The position numbers and the translations under genes were made by a program. A stretch of 64,000 nt of DNA, taken from the NCBI RefSeq assembly GCF_027943255.1, contig NC_072897.1:58614406-58678405 (forward strand), written 5' to 3'. Every line of letters starts with the position of its first letter. Within the stretch, counting starts at the first letter, position 1. Below, piece after piece: positions 34,650-45,128 of the stretch. The stretch comes from Anastrepha obliqua. Its lineage: Eukaryota; Arthropoda; Insecta; Diptera; Tephritidae. The notes beneath the pieces were generated by a model. The model searched no databases. It saw nothing but the letters and a program-made list of their open reading frames with translations, and was not told where the DNA came from.

Positions 34650-36250
34650 GGAGGCATCACGATGTCTGGTGAAACTCCATAAGATGTCTTGTTTGTGCAG
34701 GGTCAGTTGGCTCTCGTGGCAGTTCAGAGTTCTCGTAGAAGGCTTTGATGAGGCGGATTATCTTGGCGGGAACTCCCTTTCTATTCAGTACCAGCCATAT
34801 TGCGTATCGTCTGATAGTGTCGAACGCCTTCTTAAATTCCACGAAAAGCGTGTAGAGTGAGGAGCGCCACTCAACTGATTCTTCTACTATAATCCGAAGT
34901 GTGTTGGCTTGGTCAACACAGACTTGGTGAGGGCGAAAACCAGCTTGTTCGACTCTTAAGAAGCGCTCGATATCTTTAAGCCTGCTTTGTATGATCACGG
35001 CTACAATTTTGTAGTTGGTGTTAAGTAGGGATATTCCCCGTCAGTTTCCGCAGTCACGCAGGTCGCCTTTCTTGGTCAGCTTCACTATGATTACTTTTGT
35101 CCAGAACGAAGGCAATTTTTCATTTTTCCAGACGACGGTGATGTGGGATGAAGAATTTCCGCTGATATTTGCTGGTCGGCAGTCATTCTTTCAGGCTGTA
35201 TGCCATCTTCGCCCGCCGCTTTGTTGAGCTTCAGCTTCTTAATTGCATCCTTATTCCTCGCTAGGCTGGGGCACGATGTTGTTATTTTATTGTTGTTGTT
35301 GTGTTGCCCACTTCAAAGCTAGATATACTGCGAAGAGCAATGTTGCTAGTTGCTTCAAAGTGTTCGTTCATTTGAACTCAGCAAAGCACCATTCAGATCT
35401 CTGATCGGCTGGTTGCTGTTACTCCGCTGACTGGTTAGACGGTCAACTATGCGGTACAGCTGTCTCATGTTGATTACGACTGATGCCGCTTCGGCATCGC
35501 TAGCAAGATCTTCAACAAACTTTCTTTTATCGTTTCTGGCCGATTTCTTTACTTGCTTCGCCACCTCTCTGTAGCCTGGCCGAAGGGAGCCATCGCTGAT
35601 AAGTCGCCTTTTAAGATCGCTTCTGCACTGAACGATGCCCCAAGTGGTGTAAGAGATCCATGGTTTGCTCTTGGTGGTCTTTATTGTGCCAAATTTTTCC
35701 AGAGCGATCTACCTGAGCGTGGCGTTTGTAACTTCCCAATCAGTGTTGTTGTAGTTAGTGAGAAGCTTCTCGCGCAAGACGCTTGTTGTTGCTTTTTTGT
35801 CGCGAGATCGCGCAGTAGTTGGACGTTGAGTCGCTTATGATTGCGTGGTGTGTACTTTTTCTTACTGCCGGTAATTATCGCGTGGTCGTTGATGCGACTA
35901 TGATTTGTTTTAGGTCAGAGTTGTTGTTGCCTATTTTCGCATTGAGGTCACAAATGAGGAAAGTTATATCGTCGCCGTTAACTGTGCGTAGAACTCATCT
36001 TTGGGAGCACAGTCAGCGTCCTCTGCTGACACGTAACATTGTACGATGCTTAATTTGATTTCTGGCAAGGTAGGTGATTCGCTTGCCGCTACCAGTCCTA
36101 AATAGTGGGAATGCCCACCTATTGTTGCTTAGGATCAACGCCTTCTTACTGCTTGGAGCGACATCTGTATTTCAAATTTTCCTGCAAGAAGGATCTAACC
36201 AAATGCAAATAATGCGTAGACTATTGGTGGGAGTGACGATTCAAAGGATA
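34650..36250 (-). pseudogene. LINE relic: endonuclease tail, linker and RT (RTE-type motifs)
   Basis: The minus strand reads, in order: a degraded endonuclease C-terminus (36,250-35,820); a linker with AKQVKKSARNDKRKFVEDLA and NMRQLYRIVDRLTSQR (35,564-35,355); and the RT fingers WKNEKLPSFWTKVIIVKLTK .. RGISLLNTNYKIVAVII (35,150-34,990). The palm runs to 34,657: RVEQAGFRPHQVCVDQANTL, then LFVEFKKAFDTIRR. The first catalytic Asp of the palm (FVDFEKAFD expected) is Glu. The YADD region is missing, replaced by the SINE fragment and another LINE's C-terminus. NYRGISLL-type and CVDQINTLR-type motifs point to an RTE-like or related clade. Confidence 0.75.
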
Positions 36251-36604
36251 AAGTTTTGGGGTTGAGGAATGAAATTTTTGTTGTTTCTTTTTTAGAAACA
36301 GGGAAAGTAGATAAATTTGGAAAAGAGGGAAGGACCGTGTTTCACGTGGGTTTCAAACACACAACCTTTTGTATGGCAGGCTAGTGCATGCAGCTTTTGG
36401 CAATGCGCTGCATATGGCGCTTGAAAAGGAACCAGCGTCACCACTTATGTGCGGCATGGAATCAGCATCAAAGTGAGCTAGGAGCGCTTCAATGTTCACT
36501 TTGGCCATGTTCCATTTGCGAGTGCCTTTTGTTTTGTAGGGGTAGGGTCAGTTCTCTCACTGATCCGGAAAGTGATATACTGAACTGAAGATAGAGCGCA
36601 AGTA
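36251..36604. other. Unassigned spacer
   Basis: A stretch at 36,340-36,440 read in reverse has a GTTTGAAACC motif that faintly recalls a B-box, but no companion A-box is convincing. Otherwise nothing was recognised. Confidence 0.4.
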
Positions 36605-37854
36605 AAGCGTTTTTCAGTAAGAGCGCTTCAACTTTTTTTTGAATAAAGCACAAACGGTTTGACTTTTTTAACAAATTTTTTTTTTTATTATCGAGTTTGA
36701 ACATATACATTTAAGTATGAAATTCGATTTCTTTTGCATGACCACCGCGTGCACGTTTTATGAAGTCCAATCTTTAAACCCAATTTTCGACCACTCTCTT
36801 GCATAAATCGGCCGAAATTCCAGCAATTTCGCGTTCAATATTGGCTCTGAGCTCACAAATCGTCGCCGGCTTGTTACTGTAGACCAATGATCTCACATAA
36901 CCCCAAAGAAAATAGTCTAGAGGCGTCAAATCACACGAGCGCGGCGGCCATTCGACCGGTCCATTTCTGGAAATAATGCGCTCATCGAACTTACTCTTCA
37001 ACAAATCAATTGTAGAGTGTACTGTGTGGCTTGTGGCCCCGTCCTGTTGAAACCACATGTCGTCTAAGTCCATACCATTCAATTGCGGCCAAAAATAATC
37101 GTTTTCCATTCACAGTAACGTGGCGATCGTTCTCGTCAACGAAAAAATATGGGCCAATTACGCCGCCGGCATGTAAACCGCACCAAACAGTGATTTTTTC
37201 GGGATGCAACGGTGCCTCATGAATCACGTGTGGATTGCTTTCTGCCCAGTAACGCATATTTTGCTTGTTGACAAAGCCATTGAGCCAAAAGTGAGCTTCA
37301 TCACTGAAGATGATTTTTTGGAAAAAATCTGGATCATTTTCGAGTTGATCTTCAGCCCAATTTACGAATCGACGTCGCTTCAAATGGTCAAACGGCTTCA
37401 GTTCTTGTGTCAGCTTGATCTTGTACGGATGTATGACAAGATCTTTTCGCAAAATTCGCCACAATGACGACACAGAAAGGCCCAATTATTGAGAACGTCG
37501 TGTGAGCGACACATTTGCGTCTTCTTGAACTGAAGCCCTGGCGGCAGCAATATTTTCAACACTTCGTGCACTTCTTGCTCTCACTTTCACCGAAACATTA
37601 TGTAGCGAAAACGTAGATACAAATTTTTTCACTAGACGGTCGATTGTCGAACGGGATGGCTTAAAGTAGCAGCAACAGAACGATTATTTTCATAAAAAAT
37701 TTGCACAATTTGCAATCGTTGCTCAAGTGTGTAACGTTCCATGATGAAATGTATACTATTGAAGTTTACAAATGACAAGCGAAAAATAAAAAATATTGCG
37801 TCGTTCGCCCTCCCTATCGGAAAAAAGTTGAAGCGCACCTATTGAAAAACGCTT
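36605..37854 (-). mobile_element. DD41D mariner-like element, nearly full length (1,250 bp)
   Basis: This is the longest copy of the family. The ends AAGCGTTTTTCAGTAAGAGC (36,605) and AAGCGTTTTTCAATAGGTGC (inward from 37,854) are flanked by TA at 36,603-36,604 and 37,855-37,856. The transposase starts at 37,742 (MERYTLEQRLQIVQIFYENN). A deletion with frameshift then removes the LRALRPFYGPF block; an in-frame TAA lies before LGLSVSSLWRILRKD (about 37,487), and the core contains FSDEAHFWLNGFVNKQNMRY (first Asp). A 20 bp deletion at about 37,107 shifts the frame between VTVNG and DYFWPQLNG. The second Asp (MWFQQDGATSHT) and third (RSCDLTPLDYFLWG) are 41 residues apart. The stop at 36,769-36,771 is premature by about 20 residues, as in the 17.5 kb copy. 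Confidence 0.92.
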
Positions 37855-38389
37855 TATATATTTAAGTATTATTTTTTAACTAATTTATCAACAGTGTAGG
37901 CAATGAACAGTGGCCGAAAGATATTGAAATGTTCCTTGGCGGAAGAAAGAGTATTCTAAAACCGCCATAACACCGGCACTTCGGATCATGAGCAATTGTT
38001 CATTTCCATTATTCATAACACACATCTCAATAATAATACATCTCAATTACAAATAAAAGTACTTTCTTACCAAATTTATTTCGTTTTAACATATTCAATT
38101 CATGTAGATTTTCTAAAGTTTTCGATTTGTTCTGCGGTTTAGTTCAGCGAAAATCTCACTTAAAGTGAGTGTATAAATATAAAGGGGTTTTTAATAAGAA
38201 GTGTTATTTTGATATTTAAAGAAGAATGCTATTTTTTAATATAAATGATGAAATGTTTCTTTCATTGTAAAGAGGAAGGTATGCAGTTAATAGCGGAAAA
38301 TAGCATCAGGAAAATTACCACCACGACCACGCTTACAGGACAATATCCTTTTCATATCCTCACGAAATCCATATTTGAGGTCTTGAATC
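37855..38389. other. AT-rich spacer with a short shared repeat
   Basis: The segment TACATCTCAATTACAAATAA .. CCAAATTTA at 38,038-38,085 resembles 61,806-61,852 near the PIF/Harbinger relic and may be a related non-coding piece. No gene was found. Confidence 0.4.
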
Positions 38390-38670
38390 GACCCTGGGCT
38401 GTTATAGTAGACCTTCACTTTCATGTGGCCCCAACGAAAAAGTCACAAGGTGCTCAATCACAAGATCTCGGTGGCCAATTCCGATCACCTCTTCGTATAA
38501 CACGGTAGGGAAACTTTTCCAGTAAAAGATCAATGGTTTTGTTGCTTGTGTGGCACGTAGCGCCGTCTTGTTGAAAATAAACGTTGTCCAGATCAATACC
38601 ATCCAATTCCGGCTATAAAAAATCGTTAATCATCTCTCGATAGCGCAATCCATGCACCTGTAACACCCAG
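38390..38670 (-). pseudogene. Mariner-like transposase core fragment (DD41D-type)
   Basis: On the minus strand, with frameshifts, it reads RYREMINDFL .. PELDGIDLDNVYFQQDGATC (38,645-38,560), then KTIDLLLEKFP and a RGDRNWPPRSCD-like stretch near 38,480. This is the second-Asp region and the approach to the third Asp of the family. It is only about 280 bp, directly adjoining LINE sequence, with no terminal repeats. Confidence 0.65.
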
Positions 38671-39640
38671 ATGCCTAAATTTTTGCTCAACGACCGCGTG
38701 GACACCTAACGGAAAATGTCCGCTAAGGATATCTACCAAATTCGAGAGCTGTGGCTTTATTAACCTTAGAAGTTTCCTCGCACGTTTGTGACCTAGCCCA
38801 TCTTTCCAAGAGTGGACCACAGGTTCTCAGGGGAACTCCCATAATCTCGTTTTGCGATGAAAGCGATTCCATGGTCCCCTATCTAGCCGGCTGATTAGCC
38901 CAGAGGTTTTCCATGTATTCGGATGAAATCGACAGAAAAAACAGGCGTTCTTCAACAAATTTCGCTTGGTTTTCGGAGTAAATATTTATTTTATTTCCCT
39001 TACAATAACTACAGAAGTAGGCAACCAATCCACTGCTTCCTTAATTGCGGTTACTTCCGTTTGCAAAACACTAGAATGGTCCGGAAGCCTAAATTTGAGT
39101 TCGATGGGAAGTTCTTTACGGAATACTCCCCCACCATTCCTTCCGTCCTATTTCGAACCATCCGTAAAAATGTTTGCCATGTTCTGTCCCCAAATTTTGC
39201 ACCCTGCCCACTCCTTTCTTTTAGGAATATGAATGGAAAAAGTACAGTTCGATTTTCCGAGTGTACAATTGAACTCAAAGTTTTTAAAATGCTAGAGATC
39301 TCGTAGCTTAAATCTAGCTTATGGTCCGAACACATCAATCTGACTGCAACGAAGCGGCAGTTTACCCTGCGATGTTCAGAGGAGTGGTCCGAAGCGCCCC
39401 CCTGATTCCTGACCTTTAGACCCTCTCCAACTTCTTAACTGACATCGTCCTTTCAGGTGAGTTCCACCAGACAAGGACTCTATACAACAAAATTGGCTAT
39501 ATAATTGTGTTATATACTCAAAATACAAATTTAGGTGAGATGCCCCATCTTTTGCCGATAGCGCTCCTACATCCATACACAGTGACTGTTGCCTTCCTAA
39601 TTCCCTTTTCAATGTGTTTAGCAAATTAGTTAACAAATTA
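38671..39640 (-). pseudogene. LINE 3' fragment: connection, RNase H and tail
   Basis: In minus orientation, 39,500-39,360 gives the thumb/connection (VWWNSPERTMS-like, then RVQRSGIRGALRTTPL-like). 39,190-38,900 gives RNase H: FTDGSK near 39,160, ELKFRLPDHSSVLQTEVTAI (catalytic Glu in TEV) and INIYSENQA, where the expected YSDSQA has lost its Asp. 38,820-38,690 gives the tail RARKLLRLIKPQLSNLVDIL and SGHFPLGVHAV, matching the TGHxxxGxHA motif. Several frameshifts occur. It resembles Jockey/LOA-group elements with a C-terminal RNase H. Confidence 0.72.
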
Positions 39641-39672
39641 TTAACAACTAATTATTTAAAATCAAATTAAGA

Positions 39673-40400
39673 ATGCCGTGTGCTTATGGTCAAAAAGTTG
39701 ATCCTAATCAACCAAAAGTGTTGTGTGCAAAGTGCAATGACCTATTTCATTTGATATGTGTTAACATGTGATCGGCTGATCTTGATTTTATATTCGCATC
39801 AATTAAACAATATTACTGTAATTCGTGCTGACTTGAGAGTCGGACATCTGTTCGATCTCCGCCCCTATTGCTGTCTCTATTGCTAATAAAAATTCAAGTG
39901 ATAAATCTAATAGCCAACATCTGCTTGATATTGCTACACCTCTGAATGCTCTGCGTTCCAAAAATGCGCAAATACTAACTGTGGTAAATGCTCTGAGTGG
40001 TGTTAATGCTCAGTTATCCAAAAACGTGATAGCTTGTTTGCTGAAGTTTGTTCTCTGTACACAATAACCAATGACAACAATGTGGTCATCTCTTCGTTAA
40101 CCTCGGAAATTGCAAGTTTACGCAACGTTGTTGCTAACTATGCAAATACAACCAATCCCAGTGCAGCTAAGAAAGATATTAGGAAGAATTTTACTGCAAA
40201 AAGAAACATCGAATCGCTAAAAGCAAAGACACCAAAAAAGGCCGTCGTGGTGTGGTGAAACTTTTAACAGAGCTGATTACAGTGAATTCTCTCTTTAGTA
40301 TATTGGCTCTGCACAGTTTTTGGCTTCCGTAGAAAATCAAATTGACGAATGACAGACAGCCTTTTGCAAGGAATTTAATTGTGCAGTTCTATGTTTCCTT
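39673..40400 (+). pseudogene. LINE ORF1 with PHD-like finger (CR1/Daphne-like), N-terminal part
   Basis: From ATG at 39,673 the frame reads MPCAYGQKVDPNQPKVLCAK CND.FHLICV and, after a stop, FIFASIKQYYCNSC, a C-x2-C..H-x2-C..C-x2-C arrangement like the PHD-type fingers found in some LINE ORF1 proteins. A coiled-coil-like part follows (TSEIASLRNVVANYANTT, 40,100-40,150), then a Lys-rich end at 40,258. Stops interrupt it in several places. Further pieces of the same protein appear at 41,260. A sequence reading NFNRADYSEFSL follows at about 40,260. Confidence 0.55.
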
Positions 40401-41255
40401 GATAAACGAAATTTTATTCAATTTATATTTTCTAATAAACTTAAATGTACAATCAAAGATACATATATTTGAATTATGAGCGCCAACATTTAAAATCAAA
40501 ATGACATTAATGTTCGTTGCTGTAATTTAAAAAGAATAATTTAAGCAAAATACATTGTAGAACGACCACACATTTTGGTGCCGCAGGTAAATGTAAAACT
40601 TTAAAATTGTTGCTAATTTTTTGTGTTGAAACTAATTATACATATTTGTATGTACGTATGCACACTTGATGCCCTAGCCTATGTACGTACATATTTGTAT
40701 TCTGAACTCCCAGCAAAACAATGCTTATTAATATGCATATATGCATGTACATACAGCCGCACCCCTCTCACTTTATTCCTCTAAACGCGTATGCCGTCCA
40801 AAGCTAAAATTCTACGCCTAGCGCCTACAAGAACAAAACCCATTAATATGAGCAGCCGTACCGGCCATCATTCTAGTTGCCATGGTGCTGAACAGTCTAA
40901 AATAGTCGGGGTGTCGCTGAACAGTTAACTATTTTACAGTACAACAAAAACTCATCATCAAAAAATTCATTGATAAATTTAAGCTCATACATATTTCTAT
41001 GAGCAAATATTGTCATTCATAAAGCGAGCCGCCCATATGCCACTTTTCTTTTACTAAGATTAAACGTATCAAATCAAAATAGTCAGTACTGGAATATTTC
41101 TTAAAGAAATATTTGCCAATATTTGGTGCGTCTTGAATTTTTGTCAAGTCGAGTGCTGTATGTGATTTTTCGGCTACTTCTTATGCTGACGTCGCTGCCT
41201 CTGCTGGTTTGAACTCTGCCTAAAATAACAATGAGATTAATGTAAACAACACTCT
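40401..41255. other. AT-rich DNA interrupting the CR1/Daphne-like LINE
   Basis: No coding motif. A palindromic patch with TATTTGTATGTACGTATG and GTACGTACATATTTGTAT lies at 40,645-40,700. It may be an insertion between the two LINE pieces. Confidence 0.4.
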
Positions 41256-41650
41256 AAAGCGTCTGTAGTTGCTGTTGGAACTAACTTATAAGCAAATCTC
41301 GATGGAGCTGTCCGACTGAAACGGCTGCATTTGTCTTCGTTTAAGCCCACGGTTCAGGCTGCCGATATTGTGGATTATATCTCGGAAAATGCAAAGGCAT
41401 ATATTCTATTACTTTATCTAGATTTAATTTTAAGATTGGCTTCTATATGGCCGTTCTATGTAGCGTCTATTTTTTTCAAATGGAAGTAGGCTCAATAGCC
41501 AAAACTTAGCTAATCAGTTTTGCCCAAATGCAAAAACTACCATAAGCCCATATTATCAAAATATTTCTGGTAAGCGGACTGCAGCCGAAGATGTGTTTTT
41601 AGCCACATTCCATTATGAATATGATGTACGAGTATATACTGTGGGCGTGT
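41256..41650 (+). pseudogene. CR1/Daphne-like LINE: ORF1 C-terminus and endonuclease start
   Basis: The plus strand at about 41,310-41,390 reads RLKRLHLSSFKPTVQAADIV DYISE, and about 41,430-41,470 reads a WPFYVASIFF-type block, as at the end of PHD-finger LINE ORF1 proteins. About 41,525-41,640 in another frame reads PNAKTTISPYYQNISGKRTA .. FLATFHYEYDV, like the first strand of the APE endonuclease (YYQNVRGLRTK..). It ends where the DD34D mariner flank begins. It is broken by frameshifts. Confidence 0.6.
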
Positions 41651-41689
41651 AAGGTGAATTTATTTGTCAAACTTCCCGGGATTAAAATT

Positions 41690-42900
41690 TCGCTCTAGTT
41701 ATTTTTTTCATGAGTTGGCAGCACTGTTAATAACATCTGGGCCAACTTTCATGTGAATTTCATTATCAGTAATATATTTGCGCTTGTGTTTACCAAACGA
41801 CCAAGAGTGCATTTTTCGATTTTTACAATGTCTGATTTGATTGAGCAGAGAGTGCCATCAAATTTTGTTTTGCGGAATGAAATTTCGGCTGCGGAAACGT
41901 TTAGCATGTTGCAGAAGGCATTTGGTGATTCGACAATGTCGCAGAAAAATGTTTATAAGTGGTACAAAGACTTCAAAGAGGGTCGAGAACGTGTTGATGA
42001 CTTGGAGCGCTCCGGACGACCATCGACGTCAACAGATGACCAACACGTCAATAAAGTGAAGGAGTTAGTGCTCAAAAATTGTCGGTTGATTGTTAAAGAC
42101 CTTACTGATATGATCGGAATATCAGAAGGATCTGTGAAAATCATTTTGAAAGACCATTTGGGCCTACGAAAAGTCAAATCTCGTTTGGTACCGAACACTC
42201 TCAATTTCTTGGAAAAAAGTCGTCGCGTTCATGTGTGTGAAACAATGCTTTCAGACTATCAGGACAAGCTCAAATGCATCATTACGGGATATGAGACTTG
42301 GATTTATGCTTACGACCCTGAAACAACCGACCAATCAAGCGAATATCGTGCTAAAGGCGAAGCCAGACCGAAAAGAGCGCGTCAAAGTCGAATTCCTTCC
42401 ACCTGGCCAAATTGTTAATAAGGAATATTATTTGAGCGTTATGCGTCATTTACGTGAAGCAATTCGTCTAAAAAGACCAGAATTATGGGCCAACAACTCT
42501 TGGTTTTTGCATCAGAATAATGCACCGTCTCACACTGCACTCGTTCTTCGTGACCATTTCGCCAAAAATTCCACGCAAATCGTTCCGCAACCACCGTATT
42601 TGCCTGATTTGGCTCCGTGTGACTTCTGGCTATTCCCAAAACTCAAGAGACCACTCCGGGGAACGCGTTTCGAGTCGATTGAGGAGATAAAAGCTGAATC
42701 GAAGAAGGTGCTGATGGCTATACCGGAAATGGACTATTTGGCATGTTTCGGGGATTGGAAAAATCGTTGGCATAAGTATATTTCATCGAGGATTATTTTG
42801 AAGGGGATGAAATTGATTTACAAGAATAAATAACGATTTTTCATTTGATGCTTTTTTGATGCTGAATTTTTTGAACTAAATTTATTTCATACCTATCGTA
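41690..42900 (+). mobile_element. Mariner element (DD34D type) with inactive transposase
   Basis: Two frames, 41,828-42,416 and about 42,356-42,833, encode one mariner transposase. The first has the paired helix-turn-helix DNA-binding region (AAETFSMLQKAFGD, VYKWYKDFKEGR, GRPSTS, ISEGSVKIIL) and CIITGYETWIYAYDPET, where the first catalytic Asp (GDE) is Tyr. A deletion with frameshift at about 42,390 removes the SNVKV..DxxG strand. The second has FLPPGQIVNKEYYL, FLHQNNAPSHTAL, where the second Asp (HQDNAP) is Asn, and PYLPDLAPCDFWLFPKLKRP with the third Asp. Thirty-four residues separate positions two and three. The stop is at 42,831-42,833. Terminal repeats were not resolved; the boundaries are estimates. 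Confidence 0.85.
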
Positions 42901-43138
42901 AAGATAGAGACCCCATCAAAACTGGATACCTAAGAGGCGAGGGATGCTAATTGCCGTTAGGTATTCTTTTTTCATCGCTTTGTTAGGTATCAAGTAGTGA
43001 TTCAGTACTTGATCAGATGTGTGTTTGCATTTGCGGCTCATTTGGTAAACCCTTTCGTGTTAAGTTAATTCAACTTGTATAAGCTCAATAATATCTTGGA
43101 TCTTATTTTTATAGAAAATAATTCAATTTCGATTTGAT
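42901..43138. other. Short spacer
   Basis: Nothing was recognised between the mariner and the SINE head. Confidence 0.4.
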
Positions 43139-43201
43139 CGGCCGCCGTAGCCGAATGGGTTGGTGCGCGACTGCCATTCGGAATTCACAGAGAGAACGTC
43201 G
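43139..43201 (+). repeat. tRNA-derived SINE, left half (split by Transib)
   Basis: The tRNA-like head GCCGCCGTAGCCGAATGGGT with the A-box is followed by TGCCATTCGGAATTCACAGA and GAGAACGTCG, then stops exactly at a CACAGTGG terminus. The other half starts at 52,796. The last five bases CGTCG (43,197-43,201) are the Transib target-site duplication. Confidence 0.92.
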
Positions 43202-43215
43202 CACAGTGGTTCCGC
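43202..43215 (+). repeat. Transib left terminal inverted repeat
   Basis: CACAGTGGTTCCGC; the first seven bases equal the consensus V(D)J recombination signal heptamer. It pairs with 52,782-52,795 with one mismatch. Beyond 14 bp the match is patchy (GATAAAATTATG against GATAAATTACTT). Confidence 0.88.
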
Positions 43216-43989
43216 CATAGGACATTGGATGAAAATAGTCATGATAAAATTATGCAACAATATTTAGCTAAATGTTAGTTCATTAGTCATAGTAACTTAG
43301 AGTACAAAAGAAATTTCAACTGCTGAAACAATTCACTTATAATTGTGCCTCCAAAGTAAGAGAATTTGCAAAGTGATAGTCAGCGTGGTCTCCGCTCCGT
43401 ACTTACGCAGTTCCGGGAAATGTTATTTTTCTAAGCATTACTGTGTTTATGACCAGTTGTACAATGGAAATTCAAGTTGAAGGTATGTACGACCTGTTAA
43501 ATGTTTTGTTATCTTTTTTAATTATTATTTAATAGGTTTCCAGACCGTACGAAATACGTACTTTAAAATTTGCCGTTTATTTTTTTTATAAGAAGTTTGT
43601 AAAGTTTTAACTAAGTTCGCACGAGTCTGCACAAATGAAACATACATTGAAATATTCTTACGTATGTCCTCTTTAAGGAAAAATAATTTCCAGCTGCGAT
43701 GATCTACGATTGCGCTTGATATAAGGTCTAATCTGTACCTATGTGAGGGATTTTGAAAAATGTAATTCTACCAAGATTGCTAATAAAGATTTTTTTAGGT
43801 GTAAATTTGAAGTGTTCATTTACGCGCATGCATATTCTGGACACGTGGCTATGTTACAATAGCATTAAAAATGGTGTTGATAGATGTCGCCACGTACTGA
43901 AGAACATAATTCAAGCTTTACCAAACTCTGAGAATTTAACCTTAGAAGACGTTGAAAATCGTGTTTCTTGGATCTGTTCACGGATTTCT
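43216..43989 (+). other. Transib interior, 5' non-coding or deleted region
   Basis: AT-rich sequence where the N-terminal half of a transposase would be expected. The frame at 43,753-43,998 does not resemble Transib and overlaps the start of the recognisable transposase in a different frame. Confidence 0.45.
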
Positions 43990-44891
43990 CGATACTAGAA
44001 AAAGTGCAAACCCGACTGTTGTTAAAATCGATAACCATAGTTATAAAGTAAGTCATTCTTTACAATTAACTATGGTTGATGGTAAAGTGTGCTGTGCTCT
44101 TAGTGACTCATCATGTTATATTTGTGGTGCGACACATAAAGAAATGAATGACTTAGAAAAGTGTAGAAACAAACAAGCAAACTCCAGTAGATTTGAATTT
44201 GGTTTATCACCCCTGCATTCTTGGATTCGATTTTTTGAATACTTTATTCATGTTTCTTATAGAATCGAATTTAAAAGGTGGCAAGCACGTTCATCTGAGA
44301 AAAAGCACTTTTAGCTAAGAGAAAGGAATTTGTTCAGAGGGAGTTTAGAGAACAATTAGGCTTGATAGTTGACAAACCGCGAAGTGGAGGAAGTGGCACC
44401 TCTAATGATGGAAATACAGCACGAAAATTTTTCCTTCATTCAACCATATCATCCGAAATCACAGGAATAGACAAACACGTTATAGACAGATGTAGTTATC
44501 TCCTACAATGTCTTTCATCTGGTTTTAAAATTAATTCGAATAAATTCAAAATATACGCACTGCACACTGCTAAAATTCTAGTTAGTAAATATTTATGGTA
44601 TAATTTACCTGCATCAGTTCATAAAGTGCTCATTCATGGGTCGGAGGTGATCGATCATTGTTTATTATCAATTGGAGAATTATCAAAGGAGGTAGCTGAA
44701 TCATGTAATAAATTAGTGAAACAATTCAGACGTGACAATACCAGAAAGCACTCAAGAACTGTAACTAACACGGATCTTTTACACAGGCTTCTTCTTAATT
44801 CCGATCCATTTATATCTATATTAGTCTACGAAAATTACCATGTAAAAAGAAATCTATGATGTCAAGAGAAGTGTTAGATTTATTGAGTTAA
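43990..44891 (+). pseudogene. Transib transposase, C-terminal half (RAG1-related)
   Basis: The frame at about 43,990-44,305 has NPTVVKIDNHSYKVSHSLQL then TMVDGKVCCALSDSSCYICG, EMNDL, and FGLSPLHSWIRFFEYFIHVS. A one-base frameshift at about 44,305 leads to the frame with VDKPRSGGSGTSNDGNTARK, SSEITGIDKHVIDRCSYLLQ, YNLPASVHKVLIHGSEVIDH and LSKEVAESCNKLVKQFRRDN TRKHSR. A second frameshift at about 44,820 hides the natural C-terminus (SLRKLPCKKK .. VLDLLS, stop 44,889-44,891). Asp in TMVDGK and Glu in AESCNK are the positions that align with RAG1 core catalytic Asp708 and Glu962, and both are present. The CYIC pair is part of the zinc-binding insert. The N-terminal DNA-binding part and the first catalytic Asp are absent. 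Confidence 0.88.
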
Positions 44892-45128
44892 AAGTTTTAT
44901 ATTTCTAAGTACATTAACTTTTTTGGAAGTGAATATTTTATTGTTTTCATAAATAAGAATAAGTTAACTGGCATTAAAGTATACTTTAGGCTCATCCTTT
45001 CGGAATTTAATTTTTTTTTTCTATTATTGTTTATAATTTAAGATTTATGCAAAACTTTAAACGAAACAAAAAAATTTTATTTAAAAAATGTGTGTACCTA
45101 ATTTTCCTTTGACTTTTTATATTAATTA
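44892..45128 (+). other. Transib 3' non-coding interior
   Basis: AT-rich DNA after the transposase stop, ending at the Helitron junction ATTAATTA. No features were found. Confidence 0.5.

Noticed and set aside
36340..36440. Second tRNA-like SINE family in reverse
   Set aside because: Only a GTTTGAAACC motif; no second copy in the window and no convincing A-box.
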